Source of the DNA: Paenibacillus stellifer
Lineage (GTDB): Bacteria > Bacillota > Bacilli > Paenibacillales > Paenibacillaceae
Direction of reading: 5' to 3'
Assembly (NCBI RefSeq): GCF_000758685.1
Contig: NZ_CP009286.1
Coordinates: forward strand, 5,594,799 to 5,658,798
DNA length: 64,000 nt
The translations under genes and the position numbers were made by a program. Under the pieces are notes generated by a model. The model was not told the DNA's origin. It made no database searches and saw only the letters and a program-made list of their open reading frames with translations. Below are positions 36,345 to 45,326 of this stretch, piece by piece. Each line of letters starts with the position of its first letter. The first letter of the stretch is position 1.

Positions 36345-36363
36345 GAAATTGTCAGAACTATCC

Positions 36364-37725
36364 TTAACCGGCGAACGGTTCGGCATGAGTACGCTCGTAG
36401 TTAACGAACTTGTTGAAGTTTTTCAGAAACACCAGCTCCACGGTCCCCACAGGACCGTTACGCTGTTTGGCAATAATGATCTCGATAATGTTCTTCTTCT
36501 CGGTCTCCTGATTGTAGTAGTCGTCCCGGTACAGGAACGCCACAATATCGGCATCCTGCTCGATTGAGCCCGACTCGCGAAGGTCCGACATCATCGGCCG
36601 CTTGTCCTGCCGCTGCTCGACGCCACGGCTCAGCTGGGAGAGCGCAATGACCGGAACGTCCAGCTCACGCGCAATCTGCTTCAGTGTCCGGGAAATATCC
36701 GAGACCTCCTGCTGGCGGTTCTCCCCGCTCTTGCCGCGGCCCTGAATCAGCTGGAGATAGTCGATCAGAATCATCCCGAGCCCCTTCTCCTTCTTGAGCC
36801 TCCGGCATTTGGCCCGGATATCGGCTACAGTAATCCCTGGCGTATCGTCAATATAGATTTCCGCTTCCGAGAGCGATGCAATGCCCATCGTGAGCTTGGA
36901 CCAATCGTCGTCGCTCTTGAAGTCGCCGGTACGCATCAGATTCGCATCCAGGTTCGCCTCTGCGCAGATCATACGCTGTACGAGCTGGGCAGCGGACATT
37001 TCCAGACTGAATATAGCAACCGTCTCCTTGGCCCGCACGGCCACGTTCTGGGCGATATTCAGCGCGAACGCCGTCTTGCCGACGGAAGGACGGGCTGCCA
37101 CAATGATCAGGTCGTTGCGCTGGAAGCCGTTCGTCATCCGGTCCAGATCGGCGAAGCCTGAAGGAATGCCCGAAGTGCCCCCCCGGTTCTGGTGAAGCAG
37201 CTCGACCCGTTCGAACACCTCCATCAGCACATCCCGGATAGCGATAAAGCCGCTGCCGCTCCGGCGGTTGGAGATTTCAAGAATGCGCCGCTCCGCATCG
37301 CTTAACATGCCGGCAACATCCTCGCCGCCGCTGTAGCCTTCGCTGACAATCTGCGTCGCCGTGCGAATCAGCCGGCGGAGCATGGCCTTCTCTTCGAGAA
37401 TTTGAGCGTAATAGTCCACATTGGCAGCCGTCGGCACGGCATGCGCCAGCTTGGCCAGATAGCTGACCCCACCTATATCCTCGAGCTCTCCCTTATCCTG
37501 AAGCTTGGCTGTCAGGGTCACCAAATCAATCGGCTGATTCTCTTCTCCGAGCTGTATCATCGCTTCAAAGATCATTTGATGCGGCTTGTCGTAGAAGTCT
37601 TCGGTGCTCACCCGCTCCATGACGGTAATCAGCGCTTCATCCTGCAGCAGAATTGCGCCGATGACCGCCTGCTCCGCTTCCAGATTCTGCGGGGGAACCC
37701 GATCGAAAAAGAGATCTCCGCCCAT
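36364..37725 (-). CDS. dnaB: Replicative DNA helicase
   Basis: The 453-residue helicase (called dnaC in Bacillus subtilis) has an N-terminal helical domain (QNLEAEQAVIGAILL) and a RecA-like motor with Walker A ARPSVGKTAF and the DYLQLI Walker B. It unwinds the fork as a hexamer. It is the last gene of mazG-like/DUF2232/gdpP/rplI/dnaB, starting 1 base after rplI, and has a strong terminator. Confidence 0.97.
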   Translation of the reverse strand: MGGDLFFDRVPPQNLEAEQAVIGAILLQDEALITVMERVSTEDFYDKPHQMIFEAMIQLGEENQPIDLVTLTAKLQDKGELEDIGGVSYLAKLAHAVPTAANVDYYAQILEEKAMLRRLIRTATQIVSEGYSGGEDVAGMLSDAERRILEISNRRSGSGFIAIRDVLMEVFERVELLHQNRGGTSGIPSGFADLDRMTNGFQRNDLIIVAARPSVGKTAFALNIAQNVAVRAKETVAIFSLEMSAAQLVQRMICAEANLDANLMRTGDFKSDDDWSKLTMGIASLSEAEIYIDDTPGITVADIRAKCRRLKKEKGLGMILIDYLQLIQGRGKSGENRQQEVSDISRTLKQIARELDVPVIALSQLSRGVEQRQDKRPMMSDLRESGSIEQDADIVAFLYRDDYYNQETEKKNIIEIIIAKQRNGPVGTVELVFLKNFNKFVNYERTHAEPFAG

Positions 37726-37726
37726 A

Positions 37727-38173
37727 CTATTCCTCCGTAACCTGGACCTTCAGCACAGCTTTGACTTCCGTATGAAGCTTCACTTGAACCTGAGTCGTTC
37801 CCAGATGGCGGATCGGCTCCTCAAGCTCAATCTTGCGCTTGTCGATCGTAATGCTGTTCTGCTTGGCCAGCGCTTCGGCAATCTGCTTGCTCGTAATGGC
37901 GCCGAACAGCCGGCCGCCTTCTCCGGCTTTCGCTTTCATGTCTAGCGTCAGGGCACTCAGCTTCTCGCCAAGCTTCTGCGCTTCTTCCTTCTCCTGCTCC
38001 TTGCGGCGCTGCTCGGCTGCTGCCTGATTCTCCAGCGTCTTCACGTTGCCATCCGTTGCCGGCCGCGCCATGCCGCGCGGCAGCAGGAAGTTCGTTGCAT
38101 AGCCTTCCGATACTTCCTTGACTTGTCCCTTCTTGCCTTGTCCTTTAACATCCTTGATGAATATCACTTTCAT
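37727..38173 (-). CDS. rplI: Ribosomal protein bL9
   Basis: The 148-residue protein begins [17 protein letters not shown], the bL9 N-terminal domain with [11 protein letters not shown], followed by a long helix and a C-terminal RNA-binding domain. It binds 23S rRNA near the L1 stalk. Its start overlaps the gdpP stop by 4 bases. Confidence 0.97.
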   Translation of the reverse strand: MKVIFIKDVKGQGKKGQVKEVSEGYATNFLLPRGMARPATDGNVKTLENQAAAEQRRKEQEKEEAQKLGEKLSALTLDMKAKAGEGGRLFGAITSKQIAEALAKQNSITIDKRKIELEEPIRHLGTTQVQVKLHTEVKAVLKVQVTEE

Positions 38174-40170
38174 TCGAACAGACCCTCTTTCGATTCAATT
38201 TCTGCCAGTACCTCCAGCAGTCTGGCCTCTGCATCCTTGCATGTTCCTTCCAGCTGTGCCGCGGCATTCGTCAAATGGCCTCCTCCGCCCAGCTTCTCCA
38301 TTACAACCTGCACATTCATTCGTCCCAGGGAACGGGCGCTGATGCCGATCAGGCCATCTGTCCGCTCGCTGATCACGAACGAGGCCAGAACATTCGTCAT
38401 CCCGAGCAGCGTGTCTGCCGTCTGGGCGATCAGCAGCTGTGGAATTTTCATGCCGGCCTCCGTCACGACGAGCGCAATATGGTCGTAGACCATTCGGGCA
38501 TGCTTGATAATTTCCGCTTTGGAGATGTACTCCTGAAGGTCTTCCTTCAGCATCCGCTGTATAAGGACGGTATCGGCCCCCAAGCGGCGGAGAAATCCTG
38601 CCGCTTCGAACGTCCGCGACCCCGTATGCAGCGCGAAATGCTTGGTATCGACCGTAATCCCCGCCAGCAGCATCGTCGCCTCCAGCGTGCTGAGCTTGAC
38701 CTTCTCGTGGATATACTGCAGAAGCTCGGTCACGAGCTCACATGTCGAGGATGCATATGGCTCCAGGTACACAAGCACCGCCTCGTTGATAAACTCCTCG
38801 CCCCGGCGGTGGTGATCCACAACCACGATCCGGCTGGCGTACTGCACAAGCCGCGGCTCCATCGTCATGGAAGCCTTGTGCGTATCGACCACGATCAGCA
38901 GCGTGTGTTCGGTCATGACCTGCAGCGCCTGCTCCGTGCTGATGAACGAGCTGTACAGCTCCTCATCCCGCTTCAGCTGCTCCAGCATGCGCGTAATGGA
39001 GGGATTCGGGCCGTCCAGCACAATATCGGCCTCGACATTGTACATCTGGGCCGCCCGCAGAAGGCCAATCGACGCACCGACCGCGTCGATATCGGGATTG
39101 CGGTGGCCCATAATGATGACCCGGTCGCTCTCCTGCATCAGGTCGCGCAGCGCATGCGCGATGACCCGTGCCCGCACCCGGGTCCGCTTCTCGGCGGCGT
39201 TCGTCTTGCCGCCATAGAAGGACAGCCGCTGGCCTGCCTTGACGGCGGCCTGGTCACCGCCTCTGCCGAGCGCCATATCAAGGCTCGACTGAGCCAGAGC
39301 GCCGAGCTCGCTGGCGGACTCGGCGCCGAAGGCAAGGCCGATGCTAAGCGTCATCGGCACCTTCAGATCGGCCGTCATTTCCCGGACTTCGTCCAGAATG
39401 ACGAACCGGCTCTCCTCCAGCGCCTGCAGGCTGCGGTGGTTCAGGAGCATCAAATACCGCTCCGACGACAAGCGGCGCAGGTATACATCGAACTGTCTCG
39501 CCCAGTCGGTAATTTCACTTGTAACCTTCGCGATCAGCGAGGTTCGCTGCTGGTCATCCATTCCCTGAGCGGCCTCGTCAAGGTTATCCATCAGAAGGAT
39601 GCCAAGAGCCAGCTTCTCTTCTTCATAGCGCTGCCGCAGATCGACCAGATCGGTAATTTCGAACAAATACAGCAGCCGTTCGCTCGGTACGAGCACCGCC
39701 TGATAGTAACGTTGGTCAACCCCAATTTCCAATCGGATGTCCTTCTGAACTCCGTCCTTGCCGACTTCCCGCTTCACGGGCGGGACCATCACAGGCCCCA
39801 AATCCGGCAGCAAATCGGGCAGCAGATCGCCCACCAGCGATTTCCGCGCAAAGATCTCTCCGGCGTAGCGGTTACTCCATTCGACATTCCGGTCCTCGCC
39901 GTACAGAATAATACCCAGCGGCAGAGTGCTGACCGCTTCGCCTTCCACCCGCTTGATGCGGAAAGTAAGGCTGTTGATGTACTCCACCAGATTGCGCCGA
40001 AATGACAGCTCTGTCTTCAACATGGTGATGCACAGCGTGCCGGCCAGGAACAGACAGACTACGCCAAGCACCCAGTTATATATACTGACGGCAATAACCA
40101 GAACCAGCAGCAGCAAGAACGCCCAAACGGTGTGATAGCCGTGCCAGCGCCGTTGCAAAAATTTTGGCAT
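38170..40170 (-). CDS. gdpP: c-di-AMP phosphodiesterase GdpP
   Basis: The roughly 666-residue protein has two N-terminal membrane helices (about 12-50), a PAS-like domain, a degenerate GGDEF domain and a DHH/DHHA1 hydrolase ([13 protein letters not shown] and [10 protein letters not shown], with GGGGH in DHHA1). It cleaves c-di-AMP to pApA and so affects potassium and cell-wall balance. The start at 40170 has AGGGTGA upstream; a GTG two codons earlier is inside that site. It overlaps rplI. Confidence 0.96.
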   Translation of the reverse strand: MPKFLQRRWHGYHTVWAFLLLLVLVIAVSIYNWVLGVVCLFLAGTLCITMLKTELSFRRNLVEYINSLTFRIKRVEGEAVSTLPLGIILYGEDRNVEWSNRYAGEIFARKSLVGDLLPDLLPDLGPVMVPPVKREVGKDGVQKDIRLEIGVDQRYYQAVLVPSERLLYLFEITDLVDLRQRYEEEKLALGILLMDNLDEAAQGMDDQQRTSLIAKVTSEITDWARQFDVYLRRLSSERYLMLLNHRSLQALEESRFVILDEVREMTADLKVPMTLSIGLAFGAESASELGALAQSSLDMALGRGGDQAAVKAGQRLSFYGGKTNAAEKRTRVRARVIAHALRDLMQESDRVIIMGHRNPDIDAVGASIGLLRAAQMYNVEADIVLDGPNPSITRMLEQLKRDEELYSSFISTEQALQVMTEHTLLIVVDTHKASMTMEPRLVQYASRIVVVDHHRRGEEFINEAVLVYLEPYASSTCELVTELLQYIHEKVKLSTLEATMLLAGITVDTKHFALHTGSRTFEAAGFLRRLGADTVLIQRMLKEDLQEYISKAEIIKHARMVYDHIALVVTEAGMKIPQLLIAQTADTLLGMTNVLASFVISERTDGLIGISARSLGRMNVQVVMEKLGGGGHLTNAAAQLEGTCKDAEARLLEVLAEIESKEGLFE

Positions 40171-40181
40171 GAGCACTCACC

Positions 40182-41096
40182 CTATCGTTTCGATTTGGAC
40201 ACCATTTCACGCACCGGCGCCACCAGATCGATGATCCCGATAATCCAGATCGGAGGCAGCAGGATGGCGATTACCGAAAGCGCAACCGGAAAAATCTTGT
40301 TCCAGTTCCGCTCATGGGCGACGAAGAAGAAGAAGCCGATTGTCTGCAAAATGAAGCAGATCCGTAAGAGCGGCACCAAATTATCCGTAATCATGAGCAC
40401 AAAGTTATTGCTCGAATTATAGAAGAACAGCTGCAGCACTGTAGCAATCAGATAGTACCAGATGAACGACTTGGGAATTCTCCACTCCCTTGCGGGCTTC
40501 AGCTTCGGCAATGCATAGCCCATGCTTGCCAGAATCGGTCTCACAATCGAATGCGTGACCACCGTGATCAGGGCAGAGCCCATAATGAGCGCAAGCGGGA
40601 TAACCTGGATAAAGGCCCGGCTGTTGTTGCTGATATCGGAGCTATCCCCCAGAATGCCGCCCATTCCGAATTCCTGTATCGGCGACAATGCCATCGTGCG
40701 CATTTCGTTGAGCACATCATAGACGTAGGAATACAGATCGAATTGAAACAGCGTCTTGCCGAGCAGAAGCAGCAGCAGGAACTCGCCCATCAGCGTTATC
40801 GCGCCGGCCAGCATCGTTGACAGAGCCGGAGCCTTCCTTTTATACCACCGTCCCATGACAAGAGCGGGAATAATCAGGTAGGCGGCAATCACGATATATA
40901 TCGGATTGATGATCCCCAGAATAAGCCAAACTGGCAGAATCGTTAAGATAAACTGCCTCACGTTCAACGTCGCGAACAATACAACGGCCGGTACCATCAA
41001 AAACAAAGTTGTAATAATAATGAATGGGGTTGACAGCGATAACAGCAGGAGCAGATAGGCAACACTCCAGGCCAGGGATGTCCAGCGATATTTCAA
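40182..41096 (-). CDS. DUF2232 (YybS-like) membrane protein
   Basis: The 304-residue protein has about eight hydrophobic helices and no clear catalytic residues. It belongs to the YybS/DUF2232 family found before gdpP in many Bacilli. It starts 6 bases after the MazG-like gene and ends 11 bases before gdpP, so it is in the same operon. Its role is unknown, possibly a transporter-like protein. Confidence 0.88.
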   Translation of the reverse strand: MKYRWTSLAWSVAYLLLLLSLSTPFIIITTLFLMVPAVVLFATLNVRQFILTILPVWLILGIINPIYIVIAAYLIIPALVMGRWYKRKAPALSTMLAGAITLMGEFLLLLLLGKTLFQFDLYSYVYDVLNEMRTMALSPIQEFGMGGILGDSSDISNNSRAFIQVIPLALIMGSALITVVTHSIVRPILASMGYALPKLKPAREWRIPKSFIWYYLIATVLQLFFYNSSNNFVLMITDNLVPLLRICFILQTIGFFFFVAHERNWNKIFPVALSVIAILLPPIWIIGIIDLVAPVREMVSKSKR

Positions 41097-41102
41097 CTAT
41101 GT

Positions 41103-41414
41103 TCACCTCTTACGCATATGTTCTTCTAGTGCGGATATATCCTGATACCAATCTTCCAGCTGGTGACCTTCCTGCCGGTGCTTCTTCAGCTTCTCCAACA
41201 GCGCGTCGTCCAGGTCGCGATATGATATGCCAAGCCTGCGCCCCAGAATATAAGAGCTCATAATGAGGCTCGCCAAGCTGTCGCTGACCCGTGAGGTGCT
41301 GCCCTCCCATAATGCTTTGAACAACCGTGAAACCTGATCGATGACCTCGGTCTTCAGCCATTCAATGACCTTGGCCCGCTTGGCTACATCCAAATCCTTC
41401 GGCATATTGGACAC
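41103..41414 (-). CDS. MazG-like family protein
   Basis: The 103-residue helical protein (VIEWLKTEVIDQVSRLFKAL, then SYILGRRLGISYRDLDDAL) matches the MazG-like all-alpha pyrophosphatase group. The EExxE metal motif of true MazG is not obvious, so enzyme activity is uncertain. The start is GTG with GGAGG 10 bases upstream. It is the first gene of the operon that runs to dnaB. Confidence 0.82.
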   Translation of the reverse strand: MSNMPKDLDVAKRAKVIEWLKTEVIDQVSRLFKALWEGSTSRVSDSLASLIMSSYILGRRLGISYRDLDDALLEKLKKHRQEGHQLEDWYQDISALEEHMRKR

Positions 41415-41449
41415 GTCTCTTCTACCTCCGGGAAAAAGCTTTATTCTCC

Positions 41450-41458
41450 ATTATATCA
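41450..41458 (-). promoter_or_regulatory. Extended -10 promoter of the mazG-like/gdpP/dnaB operon
   Basis: TGATATAAT on the minus strand, a TGn-extended perfect -10, lies about 35 bases before the GTG start. The -35 is poor. The insertion sequence begins about 115 bases further upstream and leaves this promoter intact. Confidence 0.6.
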
Positions 41459-41572
41459 TAAATGATACCATGCCACACTGATGGCCCCTCCCCGGTGATG
41501 ACGGCTCAATGTTAAGGGCTGGCGATATCGTTCAGACACGAGCGTTTAGCGGGATATATTCCTGTTTTTTTT

Positions 41573-42154
41573 CTACGCCTGCCCAACTAACGAACAGACG
41601 CGTTGTTCAAGCTGAGCTAAATACTGCTGAGGCTCTCGTCGAAACCGGAGCCGTTTCGTTCCTTCAAGCAGTCGGGATTCCCATTGACGCCGTTCCTGAA
41701 AGTAGGTTTCATAAGGAACCTGCTGAAGTCGGTGCTGCACATTTTCTTGCATCAAGGCATCCTCTACCCAAATCACAAACTCGCCATTACGCCAAAGATA
41801 CCGGTTCCAGCTACGAAGACCCGTCATTCGGCGGTGTCGGGTCTTCGTTCGGCGGAAACAGCGTTCCTGGTCGTTATTCGTCCGGGGAAGATAAGCGGTG
41901 TTGTAGCAAGCAAACAGTCCCGTCCAAAATCCGGTTGTATACCGTTCGAAATTCTCCACCATGGGCTGGTCTTCTTTTCGGATAAACTTCGCTCTTAGTT
42001 CGAACTTCAGCCAGTTCATTCGAACTTGCGTTGTCTCACTGCTTGTCCCAGACGGAGCACCCAAAATATGGGCGGCATCCTCAAGAGGCTGGCACCAACG
42101 CTTTACCTTTCGGTATGCAGGACGGAAGGAATCCAGTTTTTCAAACAGCTTCAA
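41573..42154 (-). CDS. Transposase, C-terminal frame
   Basis: This 3' frame is offset by -1 from the upstream transposase frame and carries the C-terminal part, including NNDQERCFRRTKTRHRRMTG and an Arg-rich end. Its stop codon TAG is formed by the last three bases of the element's inverted repeat. It has no ribosome-binding site of its own, so it is probably made only as a fusion through slippage on the A6G5 run at 42176-42186, or else the gene is broken there. Confidence 0.7.
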   Translation of the reverse strand: MKLFEKLDSFRPAYRKVKRWCQPLEDAAHILGAPSGTSSETTQVRMNWLKFELRAKFIRKEDQPMVENFERYTTGFWTGLFACYNTAYLPRTNNDQERCFRRTKTRHRRMTGLRSWNRYLWRNGEFVIWVEDALMQENVQHRLQQVPYETYFQERRQWESRLLEGTKRLRFRREPQQYLAQLEQRVCSLVGQA

Positions 42155-43164
42155 GAGTTTCTCGCTGTAGGTGAACCCCCTTTTTTAGCGCTTCGTTTCA
42201 AGGAATTTCGGATCGCTTCTGCTTCTTCAAACACTCGTACTCCGGGAAGGTCGAGCGGTGGGTTGCCGTCTTCGAGCAGAACGGAGCGCACAGCGGCCAG
42301 GTAATCTTTAGCGAGGGTTGCTTCTTCGGAAGGGTCAGCCTGAACTTGTTTTTCCAGTTCGCGAATACCACGTAAGTTTTTCTTAATCCCGGTTTTGAGT
42401 TTGCGATCCAACTCCACGACCGGTTTGGCAATGTCTTTCAGGTAATGGTACTGGCAGTATTGGTAGGGTACTTCCGGCCACAGGCCGGACATCGCCAGGC
42501 GGATAGAATGTTGGCCGTCGCTGAGCAGTCCAATTATGGGAAAACCTAAAGCTTCCACGGGTCTCAGCAGTTGTTTCAATTCTTCGGCGCTGCCGCTTTT
42601 GAGGTTTTGCGCGGCCAGAATGCTTCCACTGAATCCTTCGCGGACCACATACAGAGTTTCATTGCCTTTCTCAGGCTGTATGCCATCCATGGATAGCAGT
42701 AATCCGCCGTGTTCACGGACTACTTCTTTCAAGTTTTCCCGGAGATGGTCGGTGACGGAAGCGCGAAGCAGCGTGAGATAACGCTCATACAGCCGCTCGC
42801 AATTACGCTCGGAGGTGACAACGCCCCGTCGATTCAATTCCTCATGCAATTCAGACAAGGTGTAGTGATGTTTGAAACGAAGTTCGCCTACAAGCGCGAG
42901 GACGTCAAACCCATATGAGGTATGCTTCATGACTAGCGCATCGGCTTCAGCTGAGCGATAATACGATCCGGGATAGGGGCATTCCGAATTCGGACAGGCA
43001 TAGGCCATATTCCACACGTCATAGATGCCGCTTAATGTATTCACGTATTTATGCCAAGCGGTATGATGCCGCTTGAGTTTGGTGCCACAATGCGGACATT
43101 GCCGCAATTCACTGTGAAAGTAGATCCGTTGTTCCGGAGTAATTCGGTTTTTGGTTGAAGGCAT
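42151..43164 (-). CDS. Transposase, N-terminal and catalytic frame
   Basis: The 337-residue frame opens with a zinc-finger-like CPHCGTKLKRHHTAWH and CPNSECPYPGSYY. A DDE-type core follows with LSMDGIQPEKG, GLLSDGQHS and QYCQYHYLKDIAK. GGAGGAGG lies before the ATG. The frame ends 4 bases into the downstream frame. Joined, the two would give a transposase of about 530 residues. Confidence 0.8.
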   Translation of the reverse strand: MPSTKNRITPEQRIYFHSELRQCPHCGTKLKRHHTAWHKYVNTLSGIYDVWNMAYACPNSECPYPGSYYRSAEADALVMKHTSYGFDVLALVGELRFKHHYTLSELHEELNRRGVVTSERNCERLYERYLTLLRASVTDHLRENLKEVVREHGGLLLSMDGIQPEKGNETLYVVREGFSGSILAAQNLKSGSAEELKQLLRPVEALGFPIIGLLSDGQHSIRLAMSGLWPEVPYQYCQYHYLKDIAKPVVELDRKLKTGIKKNLRGIRELEKQVQADPSEEATLAKDYLAAVRSVLLEDGNPPLDLPGVRVFEEAEAIRNSLKRSAKKGGSPTARNS

Positions 43165-43253
43165 TATAACCTCCTCCTTCCTTACCCTCTATTACCCGGT
43201 TTGTGCTTGTATTCTGCCAACGTTAGTAAAACGGGCAGGCGTAGTTTTTTTTG

Positions 43254-43289
43254 AAAAAAGCCCGCATTCCCTCGGCTGGAAATGCAGGC
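43254..43289 (-). terminator. Terminator of the CBS protein gene, insertion target
   Basis: A GCC(T/C)GCATT(T)CC stem (arms 43260-43270 and 43278-43289) is followed on the minus strand by TTTTTTC and then the eight-base A/T tract that borders the insertion sequence. Confidence 0.75.
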
Positions 43290-43316
43290 CTGATCGGCTT
43301 CAGGGCGGCCCGCCCG

Positions 43317-43742
43317 CTACATGGACTCCAGCGACTGGCGGGTAACAAATTTCTCGCAGTATTCAATAATTTGGCTGCGCCGCACGATCCCGATAAAACG
43401 GTTCATATCATCGACAACCGGCACAAAGTTCTGCACCTTGGCCAGATTGATCAAATCCTCCATATCCGCATCGATGGACACTGCTTTGTTGCTCATTCTC
43501 AGCGGCACGTCCTTCAGCAAAAATTTAGAAGCATTCTCGAACGCAACCTTGCCTCCCGAGTCTTTCATATACCACAGAAGGTCGCCTTCCGTTACCGTGC
43601 CGGCGTATCCGCCGTCCGAGTTCAAAATGGGAACGGCCGTGTACCTGTGATGCTCCATCCGTTCCAGCGTCTGGCGCAGCGTGGAGTCAAGCGTCACACA
43701 GGCCACCTCCTGCTTGGGCAGCAAAAAAAACGCAATATTCAT
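43317..43742 (-). CDS. CBS-domain pair protein
   Basis: About 141 residues made of two CBS motifs (TLRQTLERMEHHRYTAVPIL, then DLINLAKVQNFVPVVDDMNR), which form one Bateman module able to bind an adenine nucleotide. The start at 43742 has GAGGAGG 9 bases upstream. No other domain is present, so it may act as a free sensor. It is monocistronic. Confidence 0.9.
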   Translation of the reverse strand: MNIAFFLLPKQEVACVTLDSTLRQTLERMEHHRYTAVPILNSDGGYAGTVTEGDLLWYMKDSGGKVAFENASKFLLKDVPLRMSNKAVSIDADMEDLINLAKVQNFVPVVDDMNRFIGIVRRSQIIEYCEKFVTRQSLESM

Positions 43743-43808
43743 TATCCAGGTCCTCCTCAAAAGTCCCCCAGGAAATCTTTTTTTGTTCCAGTATACCATA
43801 CGAACGGC

Positions 43809-43844
43809 AAGCAGCAGCCGGTTACCTAACCTGGGCTGCTGCTT
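43809..43844. terminator. Hairpin between the LCP and CBS genes
   Basis: A perfect 11-bp stem AAGCAGCAGCC/GGCTGCTGCTT with a 14-base loop. The T-run is weak on both strands, so termination after the LCP gene is likely but not certain. Confidence 0.5.
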
Positions 43845-43888
43845 GGTTTGATTCTATGTTCGCTCAATGTTCATAAATTGAAAGGGCT

Positions 43889-44917
43889 TTACTGAGCCGC
43901 GGAGGTCGCCTTTGCTTCCAGCGCGTTGCTTGCCTTTCCGGGCTCGATCAACTGGTCTACCGGAGTGGAGGCGTTCATCCAATTGTCGATCAAGGCCTTC
44001 GCTTCCTTCAGGTCTTCTTCATCGACCAGATCATAATAAATGCCGTCAATCTTCGTTCCCTCACCCATTACGGTAAAGCTTGAAATATCCGCTTCCTTGC
44101 CGCCGATGAACTTCTTGGCAAGATCGGTAATCATCGTCGGAGGCATATCCGTCTTGAAGTTCTCGCCCAGAATGCTCAGCAGATCATTCACCTTGCTGAT
44201 CTGCCCCAGCGACAGCATCTTGTTCGCCAATACATCCATGAAGACCTGCTGGCGCTTCGTACGGTTAAAGTCGCTGTCTTCCCGGTAACGGACATAGTTG
44301 AGCGAATCCTCGCCATTGTACAGATCCTTACCGCCGACAATGGTGAACTTCTCATGGTCCTTGCCTTTGTTCTCGATCGTCTTCTTGATCGGCAGCGGCA
44401 GTCCGCCCAGCGCATCGACAACATCCTTGACACCATTGAAATTGATGGTGGCATAATACTGAATATCGTGACCGAGCAGCGCCTCCATCGTGTCTTTCGC
44501 CATCTGTTGGCCACCGAAAGCATAGGCATGGGTGATCTTGTCTTTCTTGTTGTCGTCATGACCGATAATTTCCGTGTACGTATCACGCGGTATGGAAATC
44601 AACAGCACCTTGTAATCATTCGGTCTTACCACCGCATAGATCATCGTATCGGAACGGGCCGTCTCGTTCTTGCGCTGGTCCGTACCGAGCAGCATCACGG
44701 AGAATGGATCGCTCTTATAGACAATCGGCTCAGGCTTAACCGTTTTGTCCTCGTTCAGAGGCTGATACGATTTCTCCTGAAGCGTGGCTTCCATTTTATC
44801 CGACAGGAACAGATCGAAGGCCAGAACCGTCAGCGGCTTGCGGAACAGAAATGCACCCGCGGCCAGAATCAGAACAACTAGATAAGCAATATATATTTTT
44901 TTCCACTTTTTTTTCAT
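43889..44917 (-). CDS. LytR-CpsA-Psr family cell-wall polymer ligase
   Basis: The 342-residue protein has a cytoplasmic KKKWKK start, one membrane helix (about 9-27) and an external LCP domain with SVMLLGTDQR, the Arg/Asp-rich RSDTM and SIPRDTY motifs, and YRxDSDFNRTKRQQVF. LCP enzymes move teichoic acid or similar polymers from undecaprenyl carriers to peptidoglycan. It is monocistronic. Confidence 0.93.
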   Translation of the reverse strand: MKKKWKKIYIAYLVVLILAAGAFLFRKPLTVLAFDLFLSDKMEATLQEKSYQPLNEDKTVKPEPIVYKSDPFSVMLLGTDQRKNETARSDTMIYAVVRPNDYKVLLISIPRDTYTEIIGHDDNKKDKITHAYAFGGQQMAKDTMEALLGHDIQYYATINFNGVKDVVDALGGLPLPIKKTIENKGKDHEKFTIVGGKDLYNGEDSLNYVRYREDSDFNRTKRQQVFMDVLANKMLSLGQISKVNDLLSILGENFKTDMPPTMITDLAKKFIGGKEADISSFTVMGEGTKIDGIYYDLVDEEDLKEAKALIDNWMNASTPVDQLIEPGKASNALEAKATSAAQ

Positions 44918-45192
44918 ATCAATTCCTTCTTTATCATTAATAGATTAGACAAGGATGAATGCACCTCTTCGTTTATATTTGCAATGCCGCTCCCCGATAC
45001 GCGTCACGACTATAAGTATGGGATCAAACCTGATTTGCCATTTTGCCGAAATAGACGTCGCTTGATCTCCACAGATTTAGTGCAACAGACGTACCAACTC
45101 CCATGGAACAGGCATGAATTGTAGTTAGGCAATATTACTATTGTAATCACAATGAGATGAAAAAGAAACAACAAAATCCGACACCCTTGGAT
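44918..45192. other. Intergenic region between LCP and mutS2-like genes
   Basis: Nothing gene-like with a ribosome-binding site is seen. It must hold the LCP promoter; none stood out. Confidence 0.4.
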
Positions 45193-45233
45193 AAAAAAGC
45201 ATCCCGCAGGAATTGGATTCCAGCAGGATGCTC
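45193..45233 (-). terminator. Terminator of the mutS2-like gene
   Basis: A long stem (AGCATCCTGC and GGAAT paired with ATTCC and GCGGGATGCT) is followed on the minus strand by TTTTTT. It lies about 95 bases past the stop. Confidence 0.85.
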
Positions 45234-45326
45234 CAGTAACAGCCCCGCCGAATAGGCTTGTGGCACAGCTGACTATAAATACCTCAACTATATGCCATCG
45301 CTTATTCAAACATTCGATCAGGGCGA

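Larger units (their letters stand above)
41573..43244 (-). mobile_element. Complete insertion sequence with 8-bp T-tract flanks
   Basis: The element is 1672 bp. Its ends are perfect 12-bp inverted repeats CTACGCCTGCCC (41573-41584 and 43233-43244). A related ACTAACG lies a few bases inside each end. Each end is flanked by eight T (41565-41572 and 43245-43252), either an 8-bp target duplication or insertion into a T-run. It lies between the terminator of the CBS gene and the promoter of the mazG-like operon. It encodes a transposase in two overlapping frames. The family was not identified; the catalytic part resembles MULE-type DDE transposases. Confidence 0.85.

Noticed and set aside
45010..45309. 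A 99-codon minus-strand frame between the LCP and mutS2-like genes
   Set aside because: It crosses the terminator hairpin of the mutS2-like gene and has no start signals.
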